Assembly: GCA_963989245.1 (NCBI GenBank)
Contig: OZ022339.1
Span: forward strand, 39,835,000-39,898,999
DNA from: Nansenia antarctica
Lineage: Eukaryota > Chordata > Actinopteri > Argentiniformes > Microstomatidae
Length of the DNA stretch: 64,000 nt
Reading direction: 5' to 3'
Part shown: positions 35,086-47,138 of the stretch, in pieces
Position numbering within the stretch: position 1 is the first letter of the stretch
How the letters are laid out: every line of letters starts with the position of its first letter
Program-made: the position numbers and the translations under genes
Notes under the pieces: model-generated
The model's input: only the letters and a program-made list of their open reading frames with translations
The model's database searches: none
Told to the model about the DNA's origin: nothing

Positions 35086-38000
35086 ATGGCGAGCCCCTCT
35101 CGGTCGCAGGGATTGTGTTCGAGAACGGAGGAAGAAATGGACGCTCAGATGGAAACGGTCCAGTGTTCGAGTAATGACAATTGTGGTGAAAATGAAAAGA
35201 AAGAAGACGTGAAGAATAATAATGCTCAAGAAACAGAGGACCCTTTCAAGAAACCTGCTCTTTTCGCGGCACCTTCCCGTGCGACTAAACGCGTTTCTGT
35301 GTCAACCAGTGCAGAGAAAAAGCCTCCGTCTGAACCCGATAGCAGCCCAATGAAAGAAGACACATCTGACGCTTCTGATAATACACCTGCAGATGGAGAC
35401 ACTTCAAACCCTGACGATGCCAGTGTGTCCACGCCGGACAACCACAGCGACACAGAGAACACTCCAGAGGGAGGCACACATCCCGACGAAGAGAAGACTG
35501 TTGCGCCTATTAAGACGAAGGAACACGTCAAGCCCAGGCTGCCTGTTAATGTCTCAGGACTACCCGCTGGTCATCACCCTCCTCTGCCGTACACCGAACC
35601 CCCTTGGGGCGGAGTGGCAGCAGATGTCCTTTATTCCCTCGTTATTCTCAAGAGCGGTACACTAGTTGACACTATCCCCCTCACCCAGAGCAGTTACTTC
35701 GTGGTCGGACGTTTACCTGTGTGCGATGTGTCCCTGGAACACCCCTCCATCTCCAGGTACCATGCGGTCATCCAGTACCGCGGGGAGGCCAGTGAGGGGG
35801 ACACGGTGGGAGAGGCGAGAGGTTTCTATGGCTATGACCTGGGCAGCACGCACGGTACCTTTGTGAACAAGAACAAGATGCCTCCGAAGACCTACGTCAG
35901 GCTTCGGGTCGGACACGTCCTGAAATTCGGGGGAAGCACTAGACTTTTCATCCTGGAGGTAAATGTGATGAGCAATATGACGTAGGGTCGTAGGCTATAT
36001 GAATGAATGAATGGTCTTTATTGTCATTGATATAGTACAGGTACCATACAACGAAATTTGGGAGGGGGGGCTCCCCTGGTGCTAGGAAAAAAATACTAAA
36101 AACAAGAAAGGAAAGGAGCTGGTTTACATAAATAAAGGCTATGTACACTATCCACTATACTATACTATACAAATAAAACACTGTGCTGTACTCTATGCTA
36201 TGCTATAAATATCCTAACATTTCCTATCTCTGAACCTTATGTGCACGAGGGTTGTCATATTGCACATAGTATTATTGCACTATATATTTTAGATCAACAA
36301 GTAGTCGCGCAACAACTAGTATACGTGTGCGAAAGCGTAATAGGCTAACCCGGTAGAATACATGGATAAAATATGATGTGATGGATAACTTACAGTCATC
36401 TACCATTGTAGCTCTGAACACTCCTTCCTTGCTGTCTGTCCGCAGGGTCCAAAATGTGACGAGGAAGCCGAGTCGGAACTGACGGTCACTGAGCTCAGGG
36501 AGCGAGCCAGGAAACAGCGGGCAGAGCTGGAGAAGAGGATGATGGGAGAAGGGTCGGATGAGGAAGAGGAGAAGGAAGGAGAAAGGAAAGGTGGCAGTGC
36601 CCAGGGCAAGAGTTCCAGCGAAGATTCAGGGTGCTCGTGGGGAATAGGTAAGCTTGGTGGACAAATATGGAGACGCTGTAGCAGTAGTACTGTACATGTA
36701 GAAGAACTGAACTGAACATCACAAATCCCTATTCCCTGCCCTGTTTGCTGTTGATATTTGACACCAGGGCCTCTTATCTGTCCCAATTAGGGTTGTTTGG
36801 GAAACTTTCAGATAATTTCATATAGAAACGTTGGTAATTATCAGAAAGTTTCCCAAACTTCCCAATTAGGGTTGGGTGGTTTCCAATTTTGATACCGTTA
36901 AACTGTCCCCAAATTTTACCACGGTTTAAGTTTTTTTTTACCAATGCCCAACTCTATGTGACACGTCTTTTTTGACAGGTTATTTCTTTGACAAATTACA
37001 TTGTTTACAAAAAGTTCTGTCATCACTTTCATAGCATCTTCAACCACACAGACGGTGGTGCTGGACAAACACTCTTAAGGCGTTTATTATAGCAATTTAT
37101 GACGGTTTTATGATGGTATAGACAAATGCCCCATTAACCTCTTTGGGGAACCCTTAACTATAACGGATTCTTTCAAATTTCTTGGCACTCGCATCAGTAA
37201 CTCACTCAAATAGAACACCAACATATTCAAAGTAAAACAAAACCTCCTCCTTCAGTTCTACACAGCCATCATTGAGAGCATACTCACCTCATCCATCACA
37301 GTTTGGTACAGCAACACGGACAGTAAATCCCCCCCAAAAAACTACAGCGAATAGTCAAAAAATCATCTAAGATCATTGGCACCCCTCTCCCATCAGTTGA
37401 ATCATTATATCTCAAACGCACTACCAATAGAGCAAATAAAATTATCTCTGACCCCTCCCACCCTGCTCACCACCTGTTTCAACTGTTGCCCTCTGGACGG
37501 TGCTACCGATCCCTAGCCACCAAAACATCCCGTTTCAAAAACAGTTTTTTCCCCTCTGCTATAAGGACTCTCAACACCTGACTCACTGCACCAACCCTGC
37601 CAGATGTACTGCACTTTATAGTTGTAAATATTGACTATGATTTTTCATATAACCGCCCAACCCTAGTCCCAATATAAACATTTCTCTCTGTCATCTATCT
37701 GTCAATTTCTAGCTGAGGAGGCTGCCCCAGATGAGGACGAGAGCGAGGAAAACCCCTTTGCTACAGAGTTCCAAGAGGACCAGGAGGCTGCCTACTTGAA
37801 AGACCCCAAGAAGGCACTGCAAGGCTTCTACGACAGAGAAGGTTAGGCCTTGTTGTAATTACGATGGGAGATGTCCTTTCGAGTGTCTGAGTGTATCTCA
37901 TTGTGTGTGTTTTACTTCAGGGGAAGAACTGGAGTTTGAATATGAAGACAAAAGCCATGGGAGCTGGCTCTGCAGAGTCAAGTAAGTGCAGTGTCTCCAG

Positions 38001-39102
38001 ATGTTTGTTCTGTCTATGCCAAAGTAAAGTATAAAAGGTAAATTCTTTCCTCTGCACTAAACAATCTACCAATGTGTAGGTGTGTGCATTTACAACAGGA
38101 ACTTTTATACACATGATATACAGTTGTAAATTAATAGTATTATTATATAATGCCTCATGAGTTCATGAATAGAATGATGAAAACGGCACCTGTTATTATC
38201 AGGCTCCCGGTGGACGACGCACTGGGGAGGCAGCTCGTTGCCGAGGTGACCCATACCGGGAAGAAGAAGGAGGCGCTCATCCAGTGTTCCCTGGAAGCAT
38301 GTCGGATCTTGGAGGCCAGGGGCCTGCTCAGACAAGAAGCAGGTCAGCACCCCAAGCCAGATTTGAAGTGCAATATTTCTGTTCGTGTAAAAATAAAACA
38401 TTGCCCCTTAAATACGATTATTCTGGCAAGCTTGTCCATTATGTAGCTTCTACCTTTCTTTATCATGTAAACACATGGAACTCCCTCCAGTGTCCCGCAA
38501 GCGTAAGAAGAAGAACTGGGAAGATGAGGACTTTTACGATAGTGATGATGACAACTTCCTGGATCGGACTGGAGCTGTCGAGAAGAAGAGGCAGCAACGT
38601 ATGAAGAAGGCGGGCAAGATTGAAGAGCGCCCTGACACTTATGACTCCCTGGTAACCCTCCTAATGTCAATCATTCAATGAGCTATCATCTCTTGTTCAT
38701 ATGCAAAGGACCTGAAATGTTCTTCAGTGATCAGTTGTTGCAAAAAATGCACAAATCTTATGCCTTAGTTATAACCTGTTGTGCACATTTATGTTTTAGG
38801 GCATTGTATGTATACTCTCAAAATCTTAAAACTGGAAGATAGCTTTTACATATGAGATTGATTGACAGGCTGATGATGTGTGTCCTTCGTCATAAGGTGG
38901 CCAAACTCACGGAGACGGAGAAGCAGCTGGCAGAGACAGAGAAGAAGCTCAGTGATGCAGGGAGAGGTGAGAGGCACCACATGCAAACCCCTCTCATCGT
39001 AATACCTGTCTCTGTGGTCTTTAGTTGACAACTGTTGTTTTGTGTGAAGTTAGTTGTCTGCCTGTGTGTGTTTATCTTGTGGGTCGTTTGGTCAATGTGA
39101 GT

Positions 39103-39133
<31 letters not shown>

Positions 39134-39979
39134 TGTGTGTGCATGTTTACATTTCTCTGTGTCCTCTGCCTCAGATGGCTCCCACTCGTCCTCTGAGGAC
39201 CCCCTGGATGCCTTCATGAGCAAGGTGCAGAGCGAGACGGGGCTGGACGGCGTGGAGCGCAGGAAGCTGCATGTGCACGCCACCAACCTGCGCAAGGAGG
39301 CCCAGAGACTGCGCAAACTAGTGGAGCTCACTCGCCCAGCGCAGATGCCCTCGTTGCAGACTGGGTGAGACCCATCACAATGTCTGAATCACCACAAAAG
39401 AACTTCAAACCAGACTCAGACCCAACATACTCCCAGTGACGGTTGAACAGATGCACTGTGTTATGTTGGAGGTCTCCCAGTTTTGTAAGGTTTTAGAGTT
39501 GTACAGAGAAAAAGATAGATACTGTCTATCTCAATACCTCCTGATTTATTTTGAGGTGATTTTGAAAGATGCAGACGTTATACTACTCTTATTACACTCT
39601 TGGCACTGATTAAACATAAATATTGAAGTGGTTAGTACTGCATTCTGACATTTTAATGTTGACAGGTCTGGGAGTGGGTCGTCAGAGCCACAGAAGAAGA
39701 AGTCCTTACCGCTGTTTGGCGCCATGAAGGGAGGCAGCAAGTTCAAGCTGAAGACTGGGACTATAGGGGTATGTACACCTAGGAGAGGAGAAGAGCTTTT
39801 GTAGCTAAAAGACAGTTGTCTCTGAATATCTTTACACTATCCCTTTGTTTTAGTTTCTATTTCTATGTCTATCTAGATTCGTCTGCCCTTGCCCTTCTCT
39901 CTCTCTCTTTCCTTCATTCTTTTTCTCCAACTGTGTTTTTCTGTACCTTCTATTTGTCTCGCACACCTTTAATCACCCT

Positions 39980-40045
<66 letters not shown>

Positions 40046-42573
40046 TAGAAGTTGCCCACGAAGCGAGCCGACCTGCCCGCAGAGCTCTTCAATATGAAAG
40101 GGCTTCCACCTGGAGGAGAGGAGGAAGAGGAAGAAGAGGAGGCAGAGGAGGAGAAAGATAACAGCAAAGGGAGTGAAGACATGGCCGATGTTCAGACTGA
40201 ACCCCAAGAACCCAGTGAAACCACTTCCACAGAGAGCTCCAGCACTGGACTCCACAATGAGGAACTAACAAAGTCCCAACATTCCCGAGGTAGGGATACA
40301 GTCTTTGTCCATCAAACTATGGATGTGAATGCTTAACCAACTGTCTACCATGATGTTATAGCCCAACAACATTGTGTAAATTGGATTGGATTTTGTGTCT
40401 AGAAATGTTATTCTCCTGTATGCCACCAGGGGTCAGTACTGTACTTCTTTGGACAGAGCCAAGGTTATACATACAGTACATATTGTATGTATATATACAT
40501 ACAACACTCTGACTTAAGAGCATGGTCCACTCAATAAAGTTATTCTAGATAAACAGTTTTGGTCATTAAACACTGTGTTTGTATGGTTTGTTGCAGGGAA
40601 AAGGATACCACAGAGAGGGAGAGATACAGAGGAGTCTGATGAAACCACAGAGCATGCCCCGCAGCCTGGGTCTGCAGACACCAAACAGCGAGATGAGGAA
40701 GAGACAGTGGCCAAGCCAAGTCTCAAGAAGAGTGGGAAAAAGAAAATGATGGGCCCCAGCAGAGTAAGCACTACCCCACGAGCGCACAGACTATACCGTA
40801 TGAGCAATAAAACTGACTTGCTCTCGGCGATACATTGAAATGCTTGACTAAGTATCAGGTTTGCGATATTCAGTTCAAGTAGGTGACTTTGTATTAGGGA
40901 TGCTCCGATTTATCGGCCACCGATTTAAATCGGCCGATTTCACTCCAAATGACTCGATCGGTGATCGGCAAAAATGGCCGATCGCAAAAACCGATTTTTT
41001 ATTTATTTATTTTATTTATTTATTTTTTCCTGGGGAAGACAGATAACTGAACAGAAAACATAGGAGGATGTAACAGTATGTAAACCATGAAGGCCACGTT
41101 TATGATGTCTTTTATACAGCCATATCACTGACTTGGGCTTCAGGCCCTAACTGGGTGATAGGCCAGACTTTTACTATGCCATAAAAATGGGTCTGCGTTT
41201 GCTTGGTGCCTAATGGATCAAAACTTTTGTCTAAAAAGCAACAAATATGTAGGCTATCCAGTCAGTAGGCCTACAGTTATGTATTTTTCAAAAAATCGGT
41301 ATCGGTATCGGTTGACCTTGAGGAAAAATATCGGTGATCGGTATCGGCCCCAAAAATCCAGATCGGAGCATCCCTACTTTGTATATATTTTAATTCATAC
41401 CATGTAATGGATAAGGGAAAGGCATGTGGATCATAGAGAGGGTGGTTATTGTTGACATTTCCCCCTTTTATACCATGCTAACATTCACTCTCTGTGACCG
41501 AAAAAGGTACCTTGCTGTACCGTACAAAAACAGGAAATGTTAACTTGTTGGTGCATGTTAACATGTTGTCTCTCTCCAGCCTCCAGTTGCCCTGTCAGGA
41601 GAGTACCCTGAGGATGATCCTGACTATTGTGTCTGGGTGCCACCGACAGGTATAAACCAACGATTTAGGTTTACTTGTTTAGAGTTCTTTTAAACACAAC
41701 ATTCCATATTATTGTTATAGAGTTCAGTCACAGACGTCTTCCCCTCCTTGACCTAGGTCATTCAAGTGATGGTAGACAACGAGTTAATGCAGAGCTGGTA
41801 ACTCAATTTGGCTTGGCTTTGTCTTGTCAACCTGGCCTGTTCAATTGTTCATCCTTTTAACAGTCATGTCATTTCCATTGGTTTTTAGGCCTTAAGAACC
41901 TTACCAGGACATAAGACCTTTTGTCTGAATGATCCCAAAAGCCTGTAAGCCCATAGCTTGGTTACACTAGAGTGGGAATGTTTTTTCCTCACCATTTCTT
42001 CACACAAAAAATGTGTACTGTATCTCCAGTACTCTTTTGGGAGTTTGGTGTATTTCATCCATTGAAAGTTGACATTCTCACCCATATGCTGAGTAAGGAG
42101 CAATGAAATTCATTGGAAATGGCTTTTATGGCCAATTTGTGAAAAGAGAAAGTTTCATCTGTGGCCAAGGAATGCAGATCAAAGTTACTGCAAAGATAAG
42201 ATAATGTTACAAAGCTTTTTAGGGATTCTTTCCTCCTGTGAAGACTACCAAGAGTCAATTGGATTCAAAGACAAAACTCATTGTATTTAACAACCCACTA
42301 TTTAGTTCTCAGTTGATTTGATGGTGCTGTTTTTGTAGTACGTTGGCACTGTGATATATGAAGGAACTGTGTTTTTCCCACCAGCTCTGAAACATGTGAC
42401 TTTGGTTAATCAGTGCTAAATAAACAGTTAGTACAAAAGAGTGTAGCTCCAAGACTCTTTGATGCCACTTCTATGTTTGTGTAAAAACCAGTATGTCTGA
42501 AACATTTCCTTCCTTGTCCACAGGTCAGTCGGGTGATGGCCGCACCCACCTCAACGAGAAGTATGGGTACTGA
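35086..42573 (+). CDS. slc4a1ap: SLC4A1AP, kanadaptin
   Basis: Thirteen coding exons, all GT-AG and phase-consistent: 35086-35958, 36446-36647, 37713-37841, 37921-37981, 38203-38342, 38491-38651, 38897-38966, 39175-39364, 39666-39768, 40049-40289, 40597-40763, 41580-41649, 42524-42573. Product 818 residues (human about 796). The start ATG at 35086 has an AAACATGG context. The N-terminus is Ser/Thr/acidic and disordered. An FHA domain covers about residues 190-290 (VVGRLPVCDVSLEHPSISRYH, then DLGSTHGTFVN). A double-stranded-RNA-binding-like segment follows (KLPVDDALGRQLVAEVTHTG, about 420-470), then KNWEDEDFYDSDDD, a coiled coil, an acidic Glu-rich stretch (exon 10) and the conserved end DYCVWVPPTGQSGDG. 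Family knowledge: first described as a binding partner of the anion exchanger AE1 (SLC4A1), mostly nuclear; the FHA domain implies phosphothreonine binding. Introns hold L2, hAT and microsatellite insertions. Confidence 0.96.
36001..36285 (-). mobile_element. L2 LINE 3' fragment in SLC4A1AP intron 1
   Basis: The (GAAT)n tail begins 43 bp after the exon 1 donor. The next ~270 bp match the 3' UTR of the L2 copies at 1-663 and 13152-14168 (ACGAAATTTGGGAGG, GGCTCCCCTGGTGCTAGG, GGTTGTCATATTGCACA). No coding part is left. Confidence 0.85.
36790..36860. repeat. Short inverted repeat (hairpin)
   Basis: TTTGGGAAACTTTCAGATA and its near-perfect reverse complement (ending about 36858) surround a ~25-bp loop. 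The flanks TCCCAATTAGGGTTG (about 36780 and 36859) are repeated directly, so it looks like a small insertion or aborted copy next to the hAT end at 36867. Confidence 0.6.
36867..37665. mobile_element. hAT-like element in SLC4A1AP intron 2, with L2 inside
   Basis: Ends TAGGGTTGGGTGGTT and AACCGCCCAACCCTA are inverted repeats (14 of 15). The flanking 8-mers TTCCCAAT (36859-36866) and GTCCCAAT (37666-37673) match at 7 of 8, a hAT-type duplication. The centre (37137-37625) is an L2 fragment; without it the element would be about 310 bp. Confidence 0.8.
37137..37625 (+). mobile_element. Degenerate L2-type LINE fragment
   Basis: Translates with frameshifts to the ORF2 C-terminus: QFYTAIIESILTSSITVWY, SSKIIGTPLPSVESLYLKRT, SDPSHPAHHLFQLLPSG, RFKNSFFPSAIRTLNT, then TGA. 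It is a different, older subfamily from the L2 at 1-663. It lies inside the hAT-like element. Confidence 0.85.
39106..39142 (+). repeat. (GTGC)n / GT repeat in SLC4A1AP intron 7
   Basis: About six GTGC units followed by GT units, ending ~32 bp before the exon 8 acceptor. Confidence 0.85.
39981..40048 (+). repeat. (CT)n tract forming SLC4A1AP exon 10 polypyrimidine tract
   Basis: Some 29 CT units, interrupted once by TTT, run to 40040. ACTCTTAG and exon 10 follow directly (from 40049). The microsatellite itself therefore supplies the polypyrimidine tract of this 3' splice site. Confidence 0.9.
40895..41376. mobile_element. Non-autonomous hAT element in SLC4A1AP intron 11
   Basis: Perfect 15-bp TIRs (TAGGGATGCTCCGAT) and a perfect 8-bp target duplication CTTTGTAT (40887-40894, 41377-41384). 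Subterminal ATCGG/CCGAT repeats are many. No transposase coding. The intact ends and duplication suggest a recent insertion. Confidence 0.93.
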
Positions 42574-43548
42574 AAAGGCCCAAAAGGCATCCATCTTCTT
42601 TCTGTCAACTTTACCCATTGGCAGCATCATACAGGCCTCCTTCCACTCTGCACTTACCCACTCTACCCTATGGCCTGGTTCTATTTCAGCCACTAGGCAC
42701 TTCCCCTTCTTACAGATGGTAAATGACTGGTTAGGTGGAAGCATTTTAGTGATGGTTCCACCAAGCCCTCCAACAGTCCTACAAGTGTGATCTTCTACCA
42801 TACTGCAGTTTACACATCTCTCTACACATTCAAATCCACTTCTGAGCAAGTGGCAACACTTTGGAGTCCGGAACAGACTGACATTGTGGTACAACCACAA
42901 CACACCATAGCCGTCAGTCGCTTGTGTCTTGCTGGGACGAGCGAAGCCAAGCATTTTGGCAGTTTGAGTGGTGGTGAGTTTTGATGGGTTACTTTTATGG
43001 TGATGATTGGCTTCTCTTAATGGTGGCCAGGATATTACCCTTCAAAACAGATTAGTAAATGTGTGTTTCTTCAAGCAGTGTAAATAAGGACATTATCAAT
43101 TACTACACTAGCTTATATCGGTAAGCAAATGCGTCTCATATATGTCAGCTGAATGTACAGAACACAAGAGATGAGTTTTGAATCAGTGCTGTATGTATTT
43201 ACTGGTCCTAGATTAGCTCTTATAACTTTAGCTGCTCCGTTGCAATCCCACCTGACATCCAAACAGGATCCTCTCCCTGCTGGGCTTCACTCTGTCAGCT
43301 GCTGGTGTAACCTTTTTTATAATTTTTTCAAAGGAGAGTGAGCGCAGTGGAGAGAGAGAGGGAGAGCGTTGAAGCAGCTTTGCAGGCCATCTGGACACTT
43401 GTGCGGCATTACTGGATAAAAAGCAAGCTGATAATGAGTCAAGCTAACCGTGAGTGAGTGAGTGTGTGCGTGCGTGCGTCTGTGTGCCTGCCCCCTTTCA
43501 AAGTTCTCTTTTTAACCAGATCTTCATTACCAGTGACTCAGCGTTGGG

Positions 43549-43594
<46 letters not shown>

Positions 43595-43810
43595 CAATCA
43601 GCCTAAAGCAGGATTATGTTGCCACAGAAATCCCACAGTAATGCTCCAGTGCTCTTCAGGCTCTCTCTCTTTCCACCCCACTCCTATCCAATCACAACCC
43701 ACAACTGAGACTCTTAAACCTGGAGGGTTAAAAGTAATAGCTCTCCAAAAGTTGTCTATTGTTTTTGTGACTTATATTTGTACAATAAAATTGTCTACTG
43801 CACTTGTTCT
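42574..43810 (+). other. Probable SLC4A1AP 3' UTR
   Basis: The first AATAAA after the stop codon is at 43784-43789, followed by GT/T-rich sequence, so the transcript may end near 43810. A (GT)n tract lies at 43548-43592. A 182-codon antisense frame (42406-42954) overlaps the last exon and this region. Confidence 0.45.
43548..43592 (+). repeat. (GT)n microsatellite
   Basis: About 21 GT units within the presumed SLC4A1AP 3' UTR. Confidence 0.9.
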
Positions 43811-45595
43811 GATTTCGTCTTTAGAGGGTTGCTGTAAATGGGTACTTCACTTCAAGGGGACATGGACAGAGGACTCGTGCCGCCCTCGTTTGTAGATATT
43901 CTTCACATCTGTTCCTACACTCCCTCTTTCCCAAAATTCCCATGCCTCCACCCTCCACAACTGTCAGACTACAAGCCTGTTTCTCACAGCCTACGCTGTA
44001 GTGTGTTGCTGATGTCAGTGATTCATACACACTCCATCTCAGTGGCTGATCTGGCTCTGAGAGGCTTGTGAGATTGGCCGGCTCTGTTTTGTGAGATGCT
44101 CTGCTGTGTGACCCAGTGAGGAGGGGTGGGGACATGCAGTCTTGGCCTGCCCTTATGTGCCACATACGCAAGTCCTGCGTCACCAGCACCCAGCCTATAC
44201 ACATATTGCTGTGACACGTACACTCATGTACAGTATATCTAGATCTCCAATTGTATACTTTGTAATGGAAGAGTACCCAGGTGACAGTGGACCTATATAG
44301 ACACAACATTCTCTGACTTAACTCTAAGATAGTCTGTTACCACAAGGCCTGGCATGTAAGGATGCATAGATGCACAAGGCCTAATAATGGCATGAATAGC
44401 AATCTGAAGGTATTCTAAGGCAACAGGAATCTTTCTCTACAGACATGATGACAGATGACATTATTTAGATGACATTGCACAATTACATTCCTGAACAGAG
44501 ACCAAGTATAATATCTGAAACACTGTTGTACGACTATAACCATTGTGTAACTGATCAGCCAGAATCACAATGCCGATCACCTACATAGACTGGATATTCT
44601 TTGTAAAGCTTTGGCTTTTTAGATGGCATTTCCCCTCTCTTTCTACTACTACTGATATCCTCCTGATATGCTCTACTGTTGACTTCTGTCTTACTTGGTG
44701 CCTATTATGTGATGCTTTTATGTATCATGGTTTTTATTTTTATTTTTATTTTTTTCTTGTGAGTGATTTTAAGCTGCAACTAAATTGCCCTTTGGGGACT
44801 TGAATACTAAATAACCATACCATTACTATTAGCACATAGGCACACACTTTCAAAGCCCAGTTCTTCTCACACCCCTGAGGTCTATTGGGAAGTGTCCCTC
44901 TGGACCTCCAGAAAGGTAGCTTTGACCCTGGGCTCCAATTCCAGCTCCCATCACCTCACCAAGCTCTGGCCCAGGCCTGTCTCACCATGCTGGCACCTCT
45001 GCCTGTTATTCAGCTCCCTGGCCGAGCTAGTCTCCCGAAGGATGGAGTGACCAAGGCTTGAACTCCCAGAGCTCCAGCAGCACCGGGTCTGGAGAGGTCA
45101 CAGGGCTGGGATGATGACTAACTAAGGCCATACAATGAGCATGAGAGAGGCTCTTGTTTAATCTACCGTTTACAGGAAATACAGGATATAGCTATACTAA
45201 GGCTAAAATAAACTTGACAACCGCCAGTTGAGGAGGAAACTGAAAACACCCTAATGTCCTCATCACTTCTGTCTGCTTCGGAGGAAAATTGTGCACAGAC
45301 ATTAGATTCAGCTACCACTGTATGGATATAATAATATTTACTCTTTCATTTCTGGTCTTATGGTAATCAATTGCTCCCGAGTTTTGTGTAGTCCTAGCCT
45401 GGTCACCCCAGATGTTTGTGGTCTTCAGCCAACTCATATTACAGTGGTTGTCAAGTAAAAAACTATTGTAATAGGAGTTGGCAATATAGCACAAACAGAT
45501 CTGGGCGAACCTGGCGAATCTTTTTCTCTTCAGGAACAAAAAAACAGATGCTACTTTTCCTGTGGCTGTGACACTTTCTAACCATTTACTTTAAG
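43811..45595. other. Intergenic, nothing recognised
   Basis: No gene, RNA or transposon end that I can support. In human MRPL33 and RBKS follow SLC4A1AP; I see no MRPL33 or RBKS coding sequence here. Confidence 0.45.
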
Positions 45596-45706
45596 GGTTG
45601 GTTTCCCGGTCACAGATCAAGCCTAATCATAGACTAAAATGCATCTTCAATGGAGATGTTATATCGAAAATGTTATTTAGACTAGATTTAATCTGACTGG
45701 AAACCG
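45596..45706. mobile_element. Small palindromic MITE
   Basis: GGTTTCCCGGTCACAGATCA at the left and a diverged reverse complement (ATTTAATCTGACTGGAAACC) at the right form a ~110-bp inverted-repeat element, related in design to the one at 52292-52402. Confidence 0.5.
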
Positions 45707-45829
45707 TCAGTATAATGTATTATGTATACAATAAAAGTATACAGTTGAAGACCAATATTTTGGCAGTGAAAAAAATACTGATATGAAGGACATGGACACA
45801 CTTAAGAATCAAGAGGCCACAGGGCATTT

Positions 45830-47138
45830 ATTCGTTCAGAACGTTATGCGAGGGACATGGATACGTCACAGCATTACATTCACTCTAGCATATCTTGGTT
45901 ACGGTGGTGACACTGTGTTTTGATCTTAACATGTCCAACAAGGGATACATTCATATGCATAAATAGGTCATCTTGTCACTGTTTTTCCATGTCTGTCCTC
46001 TAATTACCTTAGCGTATCAATCTTGGAATCAAGTCTCATAGGAATGTCATGAGAGATTTGGAACGACTTGGCTGTCATACATACATACATACATACATGT
46101 GGCCATGTGCCACCAATATGATGTGAAATGCATAGCATACAACTACACATACACATGACAGAAGCACCAAATGATCTTACTGTATGTCATATTTTGTGTG
46201 GAGTAAATGTCTTCCACTTAATTTCATATCTGGACACCTACTTTTTTTCTTCTGCACCACAGTGCATGCAGGGAAAGAGGACAACAGTACTCAATTTAAA
46301 CCTGGTTTTCCTCAATGGTAAAATTCTGTCAACAGGTTGAAGGTTAAGTTTTCAAACGGTTGCCTATTTTAGTCATACATTTCGTTATATCTCATCGTCA
46401 AATAACACATCCAACAAAATAGGAATGCAGGCAGAAAACATGTATTTTACTTTCAAATTACTGCATTTATAATTGACCTGTTGTGACCACTACCTAAAGG
46501 TTGTCCAGAAGAAGATTTTCTTGTCTGACTGATAAATACAAAGACATTAACTCATCATATTGTGCAGTCTACAGCTTGCAGCCTTGCAATGTGTCAAATA
46601 CCCTGATTAGGTGAGAAATCTGTAGTTGGAACTTTTGATTGTCTTGAACATACATTTCCCTTCTGAGCAACCAACTCAAACAAATTGTGTCCTCAATCTA
46701 TTCAAATGGCTTTATTGTCTCTTGTAACATTTCTTGAAAGTCCATTTTAGTTTCTCAAGAAGAGAGTCCATTGAAGCGGTGTCCAAAAGACAGCTGTTCT
46801 TTATGAAATACCTGAAGTATCCTTCGAACTGAGAGCATGAGTGAAGTGGTGCTTCTGCTCAACCCCATTGTCTGATATCAAGGTCAAGACCTCCTCATTC
46901 TTGGTGTCTTCATGGTTAACAGTGGTCAGAGCAACAACAGCATTTTCAGAGTGGGATAACCTGAGGGTGCGATTGACCTTCAAACATTGGCTTAGTCAAG
47001 TTTTCCTATAGCGGTCATTCCTATAATGGTAACTCATTATTTAGCTCGGTCTCGTCAATGAAGCGGAGACAAGTCGTAATCCTTGGCCTCCTACATACTC
47101 AATACGGAAGGGGTGGGTTGAGGGGGGGTGGGATCTCC
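45830..47138 (-). other. Probable 3' UTR of the unidentified minus-strand gene
   Basis: Two minus-strand AATAAA signals are placed suitably (TTTATT on the plus strand at 46711-46716 and 45837-45842). The choice is open. Confidence 0.35.

Noticed and set aside
42574..47000. Search for MRPL33 and RBKS expected downstream of SLC4A1AP by human synteny
   Set aside because: No matching coding sequence found; the gene order differs here or the genes lie outside the window.
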